DNA from: JAAYUJ01 sp963698165
Lineage (GTDB): Bacteria > Desulfobacterota > Syntrophobacteria > Syntrophobacterales > Syntrophobacteraceae
Length of the DNA: 64,000 nucleotides
Reading direction: 5' to 3'
Assembly (NCBI GenBank): GCA_963698165.1
Contig: CAVOPT010000015.1
Coordinates: 248,001 to 312,000, forward strand
Shown here: piece by piece, positions 17,561-26,423 of the stretch
How the letters are laid out: every line of letters begins with the position of its first letter
Position numbering within the stretch: position 1 is the first letter of the stretch
Translations under genes and position numbers: made by a program
Notes under the pieces: generated by a model
Seen by the model: the letters and a program-made list of their open reading frames with translations, nothing else
What the model was told of the DNA's origin: nothing
Databases searched by the model: none

Positions 17561-17664
17561 TTTGCTCCTCCTTCGGTTGATCCCAACAGGCGCCGGGTAT
17601 GCCGCGCAATCATCAGTTCTTCGTTGGTTGGCATGACCCCCACGATCGCCTGGTTGTCCTTCAT
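17557..17664 (-). pseudogene. C-terminal remnant of an acetate kinase gene
   Basis: A 35-codon frame between the acetyltransferase and fabI whose product MKDNQAIVGVMPTNEELM and following IARHTRRLL closely resembles the conserved C-terminal end of AckA (IPTNEELVIA in typical members). The intact ackA 560 bases upstream ends with the related VVRTDEEREIAQQT, so this piece is not part of it. It overlaps the acetyltransferase stop by ATGA and the fabI GTG by four bases. It looks like the tail of a second, lost kinase gene that once adjoined fabI. It may still be translated as a coupling peptide. Confidence 0.6.
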
Positions 17665-18209
17665 GGTGCAACGGTCATCAGTGAAAGCGTCACATGTACG
17701 GCACCCTCCTCAAACGACTGCTTCAAGGGGAGTCCGCTACGGGCAAGCACGGCGAGCATCGCTCTGTTCTCCGGCAGCACCTCCGCCTCGAACTGCGACA
17801 CGCCCTTTTCTTGAGCAATGTGAATGAGGTGTCTCAGGATGGTGCCTGCGATTCCCTGTCCCTGGTAGTCTTCTTCCACTGTGAAGGCAAGTTCGGCGCT
17901 GCGCAGTTCGCCTGGAGGATCGTACAGAACGTAGCGCCCCGCTCCGATGATGGTTTCTTCACCCTCGCCAGCCTGCATCGTCACCACGAGGGCGACGGTG
18001 TTTTCGAAATCCACTTCGGTGGCAGTCTTGAGCTCTTCATCGGTGAGTTCACTCTTGTGGCGAAAGAAGCGAGTGTAGACCGATTCAGGTTCGAGATTCT
18101 TGAAGGCCTCGGCGAATCTTCTCTTGTCATCGGGGCGGACGGCCCTGATGGTCACCGCTGTGCCATTCTTGAGTTTTTCAGCCATGCGGTAATTTTGGGC
18201 GTCTATCAT
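17661..18209 (-). CDS. GNAT family N-acetyltransferase
   Basis: A 182-residue single GNAT domain. It starts with the beta strand TVTIRAVRPDDKRRF, and the acetyl-CoA loop is visible as VEEDYQGQGIAGTILRHLI (Q/RxxGxG/A). The C-terminal FEAEVLPENRAMLAVLARSGL is the motif B region seen in Pat-like and related acetyltransferases. I prefer the ATG at 18209, since AAGGA lies nine bases upstream. The ATG at 18218 abuts that site. It lies nine bases after ackA within the pta-ackA set, so it may use the acetyl-CoA or control acetylation of metabolic enzymes. The target is unknown. Confidence 0.82.
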   Translation of the reverse strand: MIDAQNYRMAEKLKNGTAVTIRAVRPDDKRRFAEAFKNLEPESVYTRFFRHKSELTDEELKTATEVDFENTVALVVTMQAGEGEETIIGAGRYVLYDPPGELRSAELAFTVEEDYQGQGIAGTILRHLIHIAQEKGVSQFEAEVLPENRAMLAVLARSGLPLKQSFEEGAVHVTLSLMTVAP

Positions 18210-18227
18210 GACGGGCATTCCTTCTGA

Positions 18228-19451
18228 TCATCCATCCTTTGGCGAATTCAACTTTTTGATTGCGCTGATGGTTTGTTGGGCAATTTCGCGCTCTTCGTCC
18301 GTCCGGACCACGAGAACCATCACCGGGGTGCCGTCTTTATGGATTTCGGCGACATTCCCCGACGCCGCCTCGTTCTTCGCACTGTCGATGGCGACTCCCA
18401 GGTGCTCCAGGCCCTCACACACCCGCTCCCTGATCACGCATGCGTTCTCACCTATACCGCCGGTGAACACAATGGCGTCTATGATGCCGAGGACCGCGAC
18501 ATACGCGCCGATGTATTTCTTGATGCGGTAGCAGAAGATGTCGATCGCCAGTTTGGCCCGATCATTTCCCCTCTCTGCCTGATCCAGGATTTCCCGCATG
18601 TCGTTCAGCCCGCAGATCCCCTTGAGCCCGCCCTGTGAATTGAGCGATTTTTCAAGTTCATCCGGTGACATGCCCGTCTCCCTCATGATGAAGAAGTGGA
18701 GCGCAGGATCGATGTCTCCGGACCTCGTGCCCATAACCAGGCCTTCAAGGGGAGTCAGGCCCATCGAAGTGTCTATGCTCAAACCTCTCTGGACGGCTGC
18801 GGCACTGGCGCCGTTGCCCAGATGAAGCGTGATGAGATTCAATCTCTCAGGCGCTTTGCCCAGATACCTGGCTGCCTCTCTGGAGACGTAGTGGTGGGAG
18901 GACCCGTGGAACCCATATCTGCGGACGTGATGTTCGGTATACCAGTCGTAAGGTGTTGCGTAATGAAAGGCATGAGGCGGAAGTGTCTGGTGAAACGCCG
19001 TGTCGAAGACCGCCACCTGTGGAGTGCCCGGAAACCGGGTTCGGGCGGCTTCTATGCCGAGGAGATTGGGAGGGTTGTGGAGCGGAGCCAAAGGTGTGAG
19101 TCCACGGATCGCGGCAACCACCTCGTCGTCGATCACGACCGGCTCCCGGAAGCGCTCCCCGCCATGGACCACGCGATGGCCAATACCGAAGAGTTCGGAG
19201 TCGTCCTGAATGATCCGGTCTTCACGGTTCACATGCGCCATGAGGTCGAACCCGTCCCGGTGGTCCGCCAGCCGCTTCCGATGGACCTGCTCGTCGAACG
19301 TCCCGTCGGGGTTTCGCCTGCGTTGACGCAGACGCCCCTCAGCGCCCCCTATCTTCTCGACGAGCCCTGTCACAAGCACGACACAGTCCGGCAGGCTGAA
19401 TACTTCATACTTGATGGACGAGCTCCCACAGTTGATGGTGGCCACCTTCAT
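18228..19451 (-). CDS. ackA: acetate kinase
   Basis: A 407-residue acetate kinase that transfers phosphate from acetyl phosphate to ADP. Motifs include INCGSSSIKYEVF (catalytic Asn), GHRVVHGGERF (catalytic Arg), YGFHGSSHHYV (catalytic His), HLGNGASAAA and VFTGGIGENA (metal-binding Glu). The ATG at 19451 overlaps the pta stop by ATGA. The C-terminus VMVLVVRTDEEREIAQQT differs from the usual IPTNEEL ending, whereas a lone piece with that ending lies 560 bases downstream. With pta it forms the substrate-level ATP-generating acetate pathway. Confidence 0.95.
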   Translation of the reverse strand: MKVATINCGSSSIKYEVFSLPDCVVLVTGLVEKIGGAEGRLRQRRRNPDGTFDEQVHRKRLADHRDGFDLMAHVNREDRIIQDDSELFGIGHRVVHGGERFREPVVIDDEVVAAIRGLTPLAPLHNPPNLLGIEAARTRFPGTPQVAVFDTAFHQTLPPHAFHYATPYDWYTEHHVRRYGFHGSSHHYVSREAARYLGKAPERLNLITLHLGNGASAAAVQRGLSIDTSMGLTPLEGLVMGTRSGDIDPALHFFIMRETGMSPDELEKSLNSQGGLKGICGLNDMREILDQAERGNDRAKLAIDIFCYRIKKYIGAYVAVLGIIDAIVFTGGIGENACVIRERVCEGLEHLGVAIDSAKNEAASGNVAEIHKDGTPVMVLVVRTDEEREIAQQTISAIKKLNSPKDG

Positions 19452-21547
19452 GGTGTCACTCCTCCGGTCTGAGCTTGAATCGCCGTAATCGCTATCGTGT
19501 TGACGATGTCGGCGACAGTGCATCCGCGGCTCAGGTCGTTGACCGGTTTGTTCAGACCCTGGAGCACCGGTCCTATGGCGATGGCGTCTGCCGCTCGCTG
19601 GACAGCCTTGTAGGCATTGTTGCCGGCGTTGAGGTCCGGGAAGATGAAGACGGTTGCATGGCCCGCAACTTCACTCCCGGGCAGTTTCACTTTGGCCACA
19701 TCGGGATCGATGGCGGCGTCGTATTGAATGGGTCCCTCCAGCTTGAGCTCGGGCCGAAGCTGCTTCGCGACCCGGGTCGCTTCCTTCACCTTATCCACAT
19801 CGGCTCCCTTGCCTGATTCCCCCGTCGAATAGGACAACATGGCGACTCGAGGCTCAATCCCGAAACTCTGGGCGGTTTCAGCCGAACTGATGGCGATGTG
19901 TGCAAGCTGCTCGGCGTTGGGATCCGGGTTGATGGCACAGTCGCCATAAACCAGAACGCGGTCCTGAAGGCACATGAAAAACACGCTCGAGACAATCGAG
20001 CATCCCGGCCTTGTCCTGATGAACTCCAGGGCAGGGCGGATCGTGTGCTGTGTTGTGTGGACGGCCCCGGAGACCATGCCGTCGGCAATCCCCCGGTGGA
20101 CCATCATGGTCCCGAAGCTGCTCACATCGGTCATGGCATCGAGGGCCATCTGCCGGGAGATCCCCTTGTGTTTCCTTAGCTCGAAGTAGGTGTGCCCGAA
20201 TTCCTCCCGAAGCTCCGATGTGGCGGGGTCGATGATCTTCACGTCACCAAGGGACAACCCGAGGGCAGTGATCTTCTCCTCGATGTCACCAGGGTTTCCA
20301 AGCAGCGTGATGTCCGCAACATCCCGCAAATGGATGATCTCCGCAGCCCTGAGGACCCGTTCCTCAGTGCCTTCGGGCAGAACGATGTGCCGACGGTTCG
20401 CCCGTGCGCTGCTCAGGAGATAATGTTGGAACATGAGCGGCGTGACGCGCGAGGGACCCATGATGGCGATACGCTGCTTCAGCCGGCTCATGTCCACATG
20501 GGACTCGAACATCCCAAGGGCTACGGCGATTTTCCTTTGGCTCTCGGGCGAGATGACTGCATGCAGGGTGTTAATCTTTGTCACCGTTGCAAAGGTGTCG
20601 GTCCCCACACAGAGGATGGGGACAGGGGAACTTTTCAGGCCTTCAAAGAGACGCTGAACCTGAGGCGCCGGCTTGAAGCCGCCAATGAGAATCACGCCCG
20701 AAACCCCCGGGTAGGAGGTGGCCGCATTGGCCACGAGTGTCCCGATCACGATGTCGGAACGGTCACCGGGCGTGATGACCAGGCTGCCTTCTTCCAAGTG
20801 GTCCAGAAAGTTGGGCAATTCCATGGCCGCCACCTTGAAGTGAGCCACCTCCCGGTCAAGCCGCTCCACGTCTCCGTAGAGCATTTCGGCCCCGAGAGCC
20901 TTCTTTATTTCGCCCACCGTGGGCTTGTCGAGGAGAGGGTGCGCCGGAAGGACGAACACGGGAAACCCGCCGGGTGCACCTTCCTGAAACCGCGCGGTCG
21001 CCTCGGTCACATCATCCGGTGCGACCCGGTTGACCATCACCGAGAGGACGTCGCACTTCTTTGCTTCCAGAAATTCCGCAAGGACGCGCACGGCATCCAC
21101 GATCTCCCCGACTTTCCTTCCCTGTCCTGTGACAACGGGCATGAGAGGCGCACCAAGGTTCCGAGCAACTTCAATGTTGAACTCGAACTCCAGGGCCGCG
21201 TGCATGGCCTGGTAATCGGTGCCCGCGCAGACCACAAGGTCGAACTCCTGCTCGAGGGCCCGGTGCTTCTCGAGGATCCGACTGTGGAGCTCCTCCACCT
21301 TGTTCCTCAAGATCAAGTCCCGCGCCGTGGCATAGGTGACACCAAAGATGTTCTCATGGGGGACCGTGATGTCGTACCGGCTCGTGACAAGTGCAACCAG
21401 GTGATCGGAGATCGCCCCTTCCTCGACAACGGGGCGGAAGAATGCGATCTTGCGACCTCGCCGTGCGAGCCACTCCATCACTCCAAGTACGACGACGGAT
21501 TTCCCGCTCCCCGGCCCCGTCCCTGCTATGTAAATGCTCTTTGACAT
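19448..21547 (-). CDS. pta: phosphate acetyltransferase, long multidomain form
   Basis: A 699-residue phosphotransacetylase interconverting acetyl-CoA and acetyl phosphate. It has the long architecture: an N-terminal P-loop domain (IAGTGPGSGKSVVVLG at about 7-22, dethiobiotin-synthetase-like), a middle DRTGG-type domain, and the C-terminal catalytic PTA_PTB domain (about 375-695) with DAMTDVSSFGTMMVHRGIADGMVSGA and YSTGESGKGADVDK. The length is close to E. coli Pta. The ATG at 21547 has GGGAGG upstream and is preferred over an earlier in-frame codon. It is the first gene of the pta-ackA-GNAT-fabI run, with upstream DNA holding a double-hairpin repeat. Confidence 0.95.
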   Translation of the reverse strand: MSKSIYIAGTGPGSGKSVVVLGVMEWLARRGRKIAFFRPVVEEGAISDHLVALVTSRYDITVPHENIFGVTYATARDLILRNKVEELHSRILEKHRALEQEFDLVVCAGTDYQAMHAALEFEFNIEVARNLGAPLMPVVTGQGRKVGEIVDAVRVLAEFLEAKKCDVLSVMVNRVAPDDVTEATARFQEGAPGGFPVFVLPAHPLLDKPTVGEIKKALGAEMLYGDVERLDREVAHFKVAAMELPNFLDHLEEGSLVITPGDRSDIVIGTLVANAATSYPGVSGVILIGGFKPAPQVQRLFEGLKSSPVPILCVGTDTFATVTKINTLHAVISPESQRKIAVALGMFESHVDMSRLKQRIAIMGPSRVTPLMFQHYLLSSARANRRHIVLPEGTEERVLRAAEIIHLRDVADITLLGNPGDIEEKITALGLSLGDVKIIDPATSELREEFGHTYFELRKHKGISRQMALDAMTDVSSFGTMMVHRGIADGMVSGAVHTTQHTIRPALEFIRTRPGCSIVSSVFFMCLQDRVLVYGDCAINPDPNAEQLAHIAISSAETAQSFGIEPRVAMLSYSTGESGKGADVDKVKEATRVAKQLRPELKLEGPIQYDAAIDPDVAKVKLPGSEVAGHATVFIFPDLNAGNNAYKAVQRAADAIAIGPVLQGLNKPVNDLSRGCTVADIVNTIAITAIQAQTGGVTP

Positions 21548-21759
21548 GTTTTGCCTCCCAAGGTGGCCTTCTCTCTGCCAAGGATCGCTCCCTACGGTCA
21601 TGGCAAGGCCGTCAATGATGGCCTCAGGGCCAGGACCAGTTCACCGCCACCAGGAACGTTTCCGGGTTCCAAAGGTGAAGAAAAGGCCGCCCTTTTTGCT
21701 TTGCATGGCAGATGAGTCGCCGGCTGAACACTTAGTACAGTTCGGCATAAGTTTCTGTA

Positions 21760-21861
21760 CTGTTCCTCCCCCTTGATGGGGGAGGGTAGGTGGGGGTGTC
21801 GATCAGGGATTCACCCCCTCCCCCTGCCCCTCCCACCAGGGGAGGGGAGTTGCTGGAACAG
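21760..21861. repeat. double-hairpin CT/GA-rich dispersed repeat, copy 1
   Basis: About 100 bases bounded by CTGTTCC at the left and GGAACAG at the right. Inside are two adjacent palindromic arms rich in C and T on one side and G and A on the other: CCTCCCCCTTGATGGGGGAGG, then CCCCTCCC around ACCAG with AGGGGAGG. The element at 39284-39373 has the same order and closely similar sequence, so this is a dispersed repeat rather than a terminator. It lies between pta and ldh. Confidence 0.65.
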
Positions 21862-21885
21862 GTTACGGACTTTCGCAGCGTTGTA

Positions 21886-22830
21886 CTAGACCAGGCCGCC
21901 AAGCGACAGTTCGTTGACTGCCTCCCGGAGGACTTGTGCACTGTTCGCCAAGCCTTCGCGTTCCTCAACGGAGAGTTCAGGGCGAAACTCCGCCATGATA
22001 CCGCCGGCTCCAACCAGACGGGGAAGAGACAGGCAGGTCCCTTTGAACTCCGCCACATCCCTGGTCAGACCGGAAACGGTGAGAATGCGTCGCTCGTTGT
22101 CGCGGATGGCCTGAATGATGTGGGCGAGGCCGGCGCCGATCCCGAAATAGGTGGCCCCTTTGCCCTCGATGATGCGGTAAGCGGCACGTCGCACCCCGTC
22201 ACTGATCCCAGCTATGATCTCCTGAGTGAGGTCTCGTCCCCTCTGCTGTGCAAAATCCGCGATCGGCACACCGCCAACCTTGACACTGGACCAGGCCAGC
22301 ACTTCAGAATCCCCGTGCTCTCCAAGGACATAGGCGTGAATCGAACTTGGGGAGACACCCAGATGTTCTCCCAGAAGGGCTCGGAAGCGGGCTGTGTCGA
22401 GTATGGTGCCGCTCCCGATGACCTTTTCCGGGGGCAGTCCGGAGAGTTTCAGGGTCACGTGGGTCATGATGTCCACCGGATTGGATGCCACCAGCAGGAT
22501 GGGGTCCCTGGCATACCGAAGCACCTGCCCGATAACCCCGGCGAAAACGGCGGCATTGCGCTCGAGAAGCTGCAACCGGGTTTCTCCCGGGCGCTGACCC
22601 ACCCCGCAACAGAGGATGACCACATCAGCCTCCTCCAGGAGGGAGTAGTCTCCAGCCACAACCCGCACAGCCCGGGCAAAAGGGGTTGCATGGAGGATAT
22701 CCTCAGCATGAGCCTGAGCCGCTTTGGCATTGAGGTCGATGAGCACGAGCTCGTTCACCAGCCCCTTCAGCACGAGCGTGTAGGCAGCCGTGCTGCCGAC
22801 GAATCCACATCCGACAACTCCTGCTTTCAC
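21886..22830 (-). CDS. ldh: L-lactate dehydrogenase (LDH/MDH superfamily)
   Basis: A 314-residue NAD-dependent 2-hydroxyacid dehydrogenase. N-terminal VVGCGFVGSTAAYTL binds NAD. The specificity loop reads CGVGQRPGETRLQLL, with Gln at the position that selects lactate (malate enzymes have Arg there). Catalytic pieces are LDTARFR (Asp and Arg) and GEHGDSE (His). LDH regenerates NAD by reducing pyruvate, fitting a fermentative block with pyk upstream and pta-ackA beside it. Normal length. The start at 22830 lies 70 bases from the truncated debranching-enzyme fragment. Confidence 0.92.
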   Translation of the reverse strand: MKAGVVGCGFVGSTAAYTLVLKGLVNELVLIDLNAKAAQAHAEDILHATPFARAVRVVAGDYSLLEEADVVILCCGVGQRPGETRLQLLERNAAVFAGVIGQVLRYARDPILLVASNPVDIMTHVTLKLSGLPPEKVIGSGTILDTARFRALLGEHLGVSPSSIHAYVLGEHGDSEVLAWSSVKVGGVPIADFAQQRGRDLTQEIIAGISDGVRRAAYRIIEGKGATYFGIGAGLAHIIQAIRDNERRILTVSGLTRDVAEFKGTCLSLPRLVGAGGIMAEFRPELSVEEREGLANSAQVLREAVNELSLGGLV

Positions 22831-22899
22831 GGGTTATCCTTCCCTTTTTTGTATAAAGGAATCAGGGCAACCTCTCGAACACCGCGATCGACCGCGCCT

Positions 22900-23931
22900 T
22901 CACCAGAACCCGTCCACGTGCATTCTTTCAGCCCAGTGCGCCAGGCTGGAGAGGACGAGGGCCCTGACGATGGGGTGTGCGCAGTTCAGGGTGTTCCCGC
23001 AACCGGTGTCATTGACGGTTTCGCCGCTTTCCGGCCTGACCAGGTAATAGCTGTTGTTGTCGATGCCCCGGTAGGAGTAGATTGGGCCATCATCGCCGGC
23101 CTCACTGGTGTGATTGTAGACCACGTCAAGCCACACCTCGATCCCCGCCGCATGAAAGGCCTTCACCATTTGGCGGAATTCCAGGGCTGGATCCGAAGCG
23201 GCATATTGTCGGTGGGGAGCGAAGAAGTTCAGGGTCATGTAGCCCCAGTAGTTGCCCTCCTGGGGATCAAACTGATGGACGGGAAGGAGCTCCACCGCCG
23301 TGATTCCGAGATCCTTGAGATAGGGGATCTTCTCGATGAGACCGGCAAAGGTCCCTCGTTTTTCCGGACCCACGCCCGAATTGGATCTTGCGGTAAACCC
23401 CTTGACGTGGAGTTCGTAGACGATAAGATCGTGCGTGTGACGAGGGTGAGACCCCTCACCCCAGTCAAATGCATCCCGGGGCGCAGGGAGGATGCCGAGA
23501 GGTGCCCTGCCATCCGTGCTGCCGGGGCTTTCGGCAGCGACACGACTGAACTCGGGTGGGAAATAGACGGACGAGGCAAAAGGATCGAGGAGCACCTTAT
23601 TCGCATCGAAGCGCTGTCCCCCTGAGGGATCGTGGGGTCCCTCAACACGGTAGGCATAGAGACTTGCCCCGTGGAGTTCTTCCTCGGGAACCATGCAATG
23701 CCAGATGAGCCCGGTCTTGTTGAGAATGGGATTCAGCGTGTAGAGGCAGACCGGATTGGCTGGGTCGTCCTCCGTGTAAAGCAGCAACGTGACGCCTGTG
23801 GCATGGCGGGAAAACAGGGCGAAGTTGAACGCCAGCCGGGATTCGACCCAGGTCGCGCCCAGGGGCCATGGTGCTCCTTCGACCTTTTCCCATTCATCGA
23901 CATAGAGAAGTGCTCCCAGTCTCTCACCCAT
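22900..23931 (-). pseudogene. glycogen debranching enzyme / isoamylase, N-terminal half only
   Basis: The 343 residues match the N-terminal half of GlgX/TreX-type debranching enzymes: a CBM48-like beta domain (WPLGATWVESRLAFNFALFS), then the start of the alpha-amylase barrel with VYELHVKGFT, GITAVELLPVHQFD, NYWGYMTLNFFAPH and VWLDVVYNHTSE (conserved regions I and its neighbours). It stops at MHVDGFW, just where region II (DGFRFD, with the nucleophile Asp) should follow. Nothing resembling the rest of the barrel follows in the 70 bases before ldh. It therefore lacks the catalytic residues and is a truncated, presumably inactive gene, ended by deletion rather than a point change. Confidence 0.8.
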
Positions 23932-24220
23932 GATTCACCCAGCCCATCTGTTTTTGGTTGGTGTTCGCCGGTGAGGCGTCGTTAAAAAAAAACCATGGCA
24001 GGATCGGTGGGGATGAACCCCACTCCTGCGCCGTAGAACGTTTGCTTGCCGTATTGGCGGGGGGAGTGACTCTCATAATCGGAGGCAACCCGAAGGCGGT
24101 CCTATCCCCATGGTGATGGAAGAGACTGCTCACAATGGAGCGTACGAGACGACACGGACCTGCCGCCCGGCCCTGCCGGTTGTGAGGCCCGGGCTTCAAT
24201 CTGTCTTTCACCCTAAGGGG

Positions 24221-24343
24221 GTGTCAAAGAAGTCCTCGGAAGTCATTTTCGTCATTCAGGCGAAAGCCGGAATCCAGGTTTTTCAAGGTTTTCCCGACCC
24301 CGGCTTTCGCCGGGGTGTTGAGAGTCAGGACCCTGTTTGACAA
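24221..24343. repeat. MITE-like dispersed element, copy C, with a different internal palindrome
   Basis: Begins GTGTCAAA at 24221 and ends TTTGACAA at 24343, an 8-base inverted pair with one mismatch. Internally GGCGAAAGCCGG (24259-24270) and CCGGCTTTCGCC (24300-24311) form a perfect 12-base inverted repeat. The GTGTC start and nearby AAAGAAG match copies A and B, but the internal stem is that of the common CATTC-GGCGAAAGCCGG-AATCCAG dispersed repeat. It ends three bases from the stop of the Gly-rich protein gene and could act as its 3' hairpin. The rest of 23932-24220 shows no gene. Confidence 0.6.
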
Positions 24344-24346
24344 GCT

Positions 24347-25135
24347 CTAATAACCTTGTGGCGCTTGAACCACCACGTAGGTGACGTCTCCACCCGAGTA
24401 GGCCTGTGAATACCAGGTTCCACCACACTCATAGTAGGATACTCCACCGACGTACACCGTCCTCGAAGTGCAGGGAAGGGATGTATAGGCACTGGCGGTG
24501 ATCGCCGTGCCGACCGCGTATGCAGTCACCGCCACTGCAGCTCCAGCCGCTGCATATCCCCACCGAGAATAGCCACCATGGTAGCCATGGCCGTAGTCCT
24601 GCCAGTCCTCTCGAGCGCCTGATCTGTATTGCTGACGGTCTTGCATTCGATCCGTCGTGGCATCCTGCCGATCGCCTCTCACGTCCTGGCGTCCCTCAGT
24701 CCTGTCCGTTCTTCCATCCTGGCGACCCTGAGTCCTGTCGGTCCTGCCCTGTTGCCGGTCTCCGCCCAAATCGGTACGAGCCTGTGTCCGGTCGGTTCGG
24801 CCCGTCTGTCGGTCCATGGAAGAGGTTCTGGCCCCGCCACTCATGGAGCTTCGTGAAGAAATACTCCCGGAGCTGGCAGGCCCGGATCGGTTATAGCCCC
24901 CGCCTCCGGAAAAACCTCCCCCTCCCGAGTAATTGCGTCCGCCGCCCCCTGAAAAACCGCCACCGCCTCCGCCCGAGAAACTGCGTCCTCCACCGCCACC
25001 ACCGCCACGGCCGCCGCCCCCGCCACCGCCGCGGCCGCCGCCGCCACCTCGTGCTTGGGCCTCCATGGCCAAAAACAGTACAAAGAGGAAAACCGTTGCA
25101 ACGGACAATACCCTAAACATCGTTTGCGTTCTCAT
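24347..25135 (-). CDS. secreted glycine-rich protein with RTDR-type repeats and DUF6515-like C-terminus
   Basis: A 262-residue exported protein. A signal peptide (VLSVATVFLFVLFLAMEAQA) is followed by long Gly/Arg runs (about residues 30-85), a Ser-rich stretch, then a polar segment of repeated DRTQGR/TDR units (about 105-165). Beyond it comes a hydrophobic Ala-rich piece and a C-terminus with two cysteines, VYVGGVSYYECGGTWYSQ, resembling DUF6515-like surface proteins. No enzyme motif. Its start overlaps the stop of the DUF2092 gene by ATGA, so the two are co-expressed and probably function together at the cell envelope. Function unknown. Confidence 0.78.
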   Translation of the reverse strand: MRTQTMFRVLSVATVFLFVLFLAMEAQARGGGGGRGGGGGGGRGGGGGGGRSFSGGGGGGFSGGGGRNYSGGGGFSGGGGYNRSGPASSGSISSRSSMSGGARTSSMDRQTGRTDRTQARTDLGGDRQQGRTDRTQGRQDGRTDRTEGRQDVRGDRQDATTDRMQDRQQYRSGAREDWQDYGHGYHGGYSRWGYAAAGAAVAVTAYAVGTAITASAYTSLPCTSRTVYVGGVSYYECGGTWYSQAYSGGDVTYVVVQAPQGY

Positions 25136-25935
25136 TTCTTGCCTCCCTTCTTTGCCGCGGGCTTGGCCGCCGGGCGCATCATGGACAGGAACTCGATCCG
25201 GGTGGCGTCCTGGGGAATGGAGAGAGTAAAAAGCGTATCGGGAGCGTCCGGAGAAAGGTTCCAGTCGGTGAGATTCGCCCGGAACTGAGGCTGCCCAGCC
25301 TCTTGTTTATAAGTGATCACGACGCGGCGGGGCAGGGGATCGCCCTGGGAGGGCACCCATAACTGGAAATCCACCCGATCCGTTCGAGCCGCGAGATGAA
25401 TACAAGGGGGATCGGTTATGGAGGAAGTCTCCACAATTTCGGCCGAAACGACCCTCTGCGCAATCTCCCCAGGGAGTCCGGCCATAAACAACATGGCCAG
25501 GGGCAGGCGCATCTGGAGATCTCTCACAAAGTGGGTCACCGCTCCATCGATGTCGCCCGGAACATACGAAGTCCCGTAAACCTTCTGGTTGGGGCTGTAC
25601 ACGGTGATCAGCCTGCCATCGAAGGCGACATGAGCCTTCTCACCGTCACTGCGCAACACGTCCACACGCAGCCGATCCGGACGGACAACCGTGAGCTTGC
25701 GCACATCGCCAAACTCGATTTTCTGGCCCGAATCCTGGACCACGTCGTAGCCATCCTGAATGGTCACGCTGAACCGTTGGAGCCGACTCATGAAGTCCCC
25801 CATGCGCCAGAGGATGTCCATGGCTGAACTGCCCGCCTTGGGAGCGGCCTCGCCCTGCTGCTGAGCCCCGAAGACCGGAGCCGCAATGAGTGAGACCGCC
25901 ATCAACAACCCGAAACAAACGATCCTGATTTTCAT
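25132..25935 (-). CDS. DUF2092 family periplasmic protein
   Basis: A 267-residue exported protein. MKIRIVCFGLLMAVSLIAAPVFGA is a clear signal peptide. The mature part reads as DUF2092, a LolA/LolB-like lipoprotein-carrier fold: MGDFMSRLQRFSVTIQDGYDVVQDSG, then RPDRLRVDVLRSDGEKAHVAFDGRL. The C-terminal tail is basic (KPAAKKGGKK). GGAGGG precedes the ATG at 25935, and the alternative ATG four codons upstream would swallow that site. Overlaps the Gly-rich protein gene by ATGA. Members are often paired with small secreted repeat proteins. The fold suggests binding of a hydrophobic ligand or partner, but this is inference. Confidence 0.82.
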   Translation of the reverse strand: MKIRIVCFGLLMAVSLIAAPVFGAQQQGEAAPKAGSSAMDILWRMGDFMSRLQRFSVTIQDGYDVVQDSGQKIEFGDVRKLTVVRPDRLRVDVLRSDGEKAHVAFDGRLITVYSPNQKVYGTSYVPGDIDGAVTHFVRDLQMRLPLAMLFMAGLPGEIAQRVVSAEIVETSSITDPPCIHLAARTDRVDFQLWVPSQGDPLPRRVVITYKQEAGQPQFRANLTDWNLSPDAPDTLFTLSIPQDATRIEFLSMMRPAAKPAAKKGGKK

Positions 25936-26423
25936 GGTTCCCTCCACAATGCAATCCTTCCATTATGGCCTGCGACTGGTCACTGGCCGCCCGGCGCTTC
26001 CCCTGCCTCGTGTCCCCCTGCAGTTGGGCGATGACATGTCTTTCGGCGAATTCAATGCTGCCTGACTTCAGAGCAGCCAACAATCGGAAATACACCTCGC
26101 GCCTGCAAGAAGCGGATCCCCCTGTCCCATGCGGGATCGGGCTAACAGACGAACTCGATACTTCTGTCCACGGCTTCCACCACCTGGGTGCCGTTGTTCG
26201 ACAATTCCTTCCTTGCCAGGGGGGCTCAACGTCCCGGTGACCGAGGCTTCAGATTTGTTAGCCCCGGGGTTGCGGCCTTTGCAAAGGCAAGGGGACCAAA
26301 TGCAAGTATAACACTGATGCGTGCAAACTCCAGGTGATATCCCCTCTGGTCTCCGTCATATTTTCCAACAGGCATCAAAAAGGGTTCCCTCCCTTTTAAG
26401 AGTGTCTGTGCCAAATCGGCCAC
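25936..26423. other. 488-base intergenic region without supported gene
   Basis: Open frames here are short, lack convincing ribosome sites and do not resemble known proteins. No tRNA, terminator or repeat is evident. The region may hold the promoter of the DUF2092/Gly-rich pair and the 3' end of the response-regulator transcript. Confidence 0.35.

Noticed and set aside
24900..25060. CCG/CCACC simple-sequence tract
   Set aside because: It encodes the Gly-rich part of the secreted protein; not an independent satellite.
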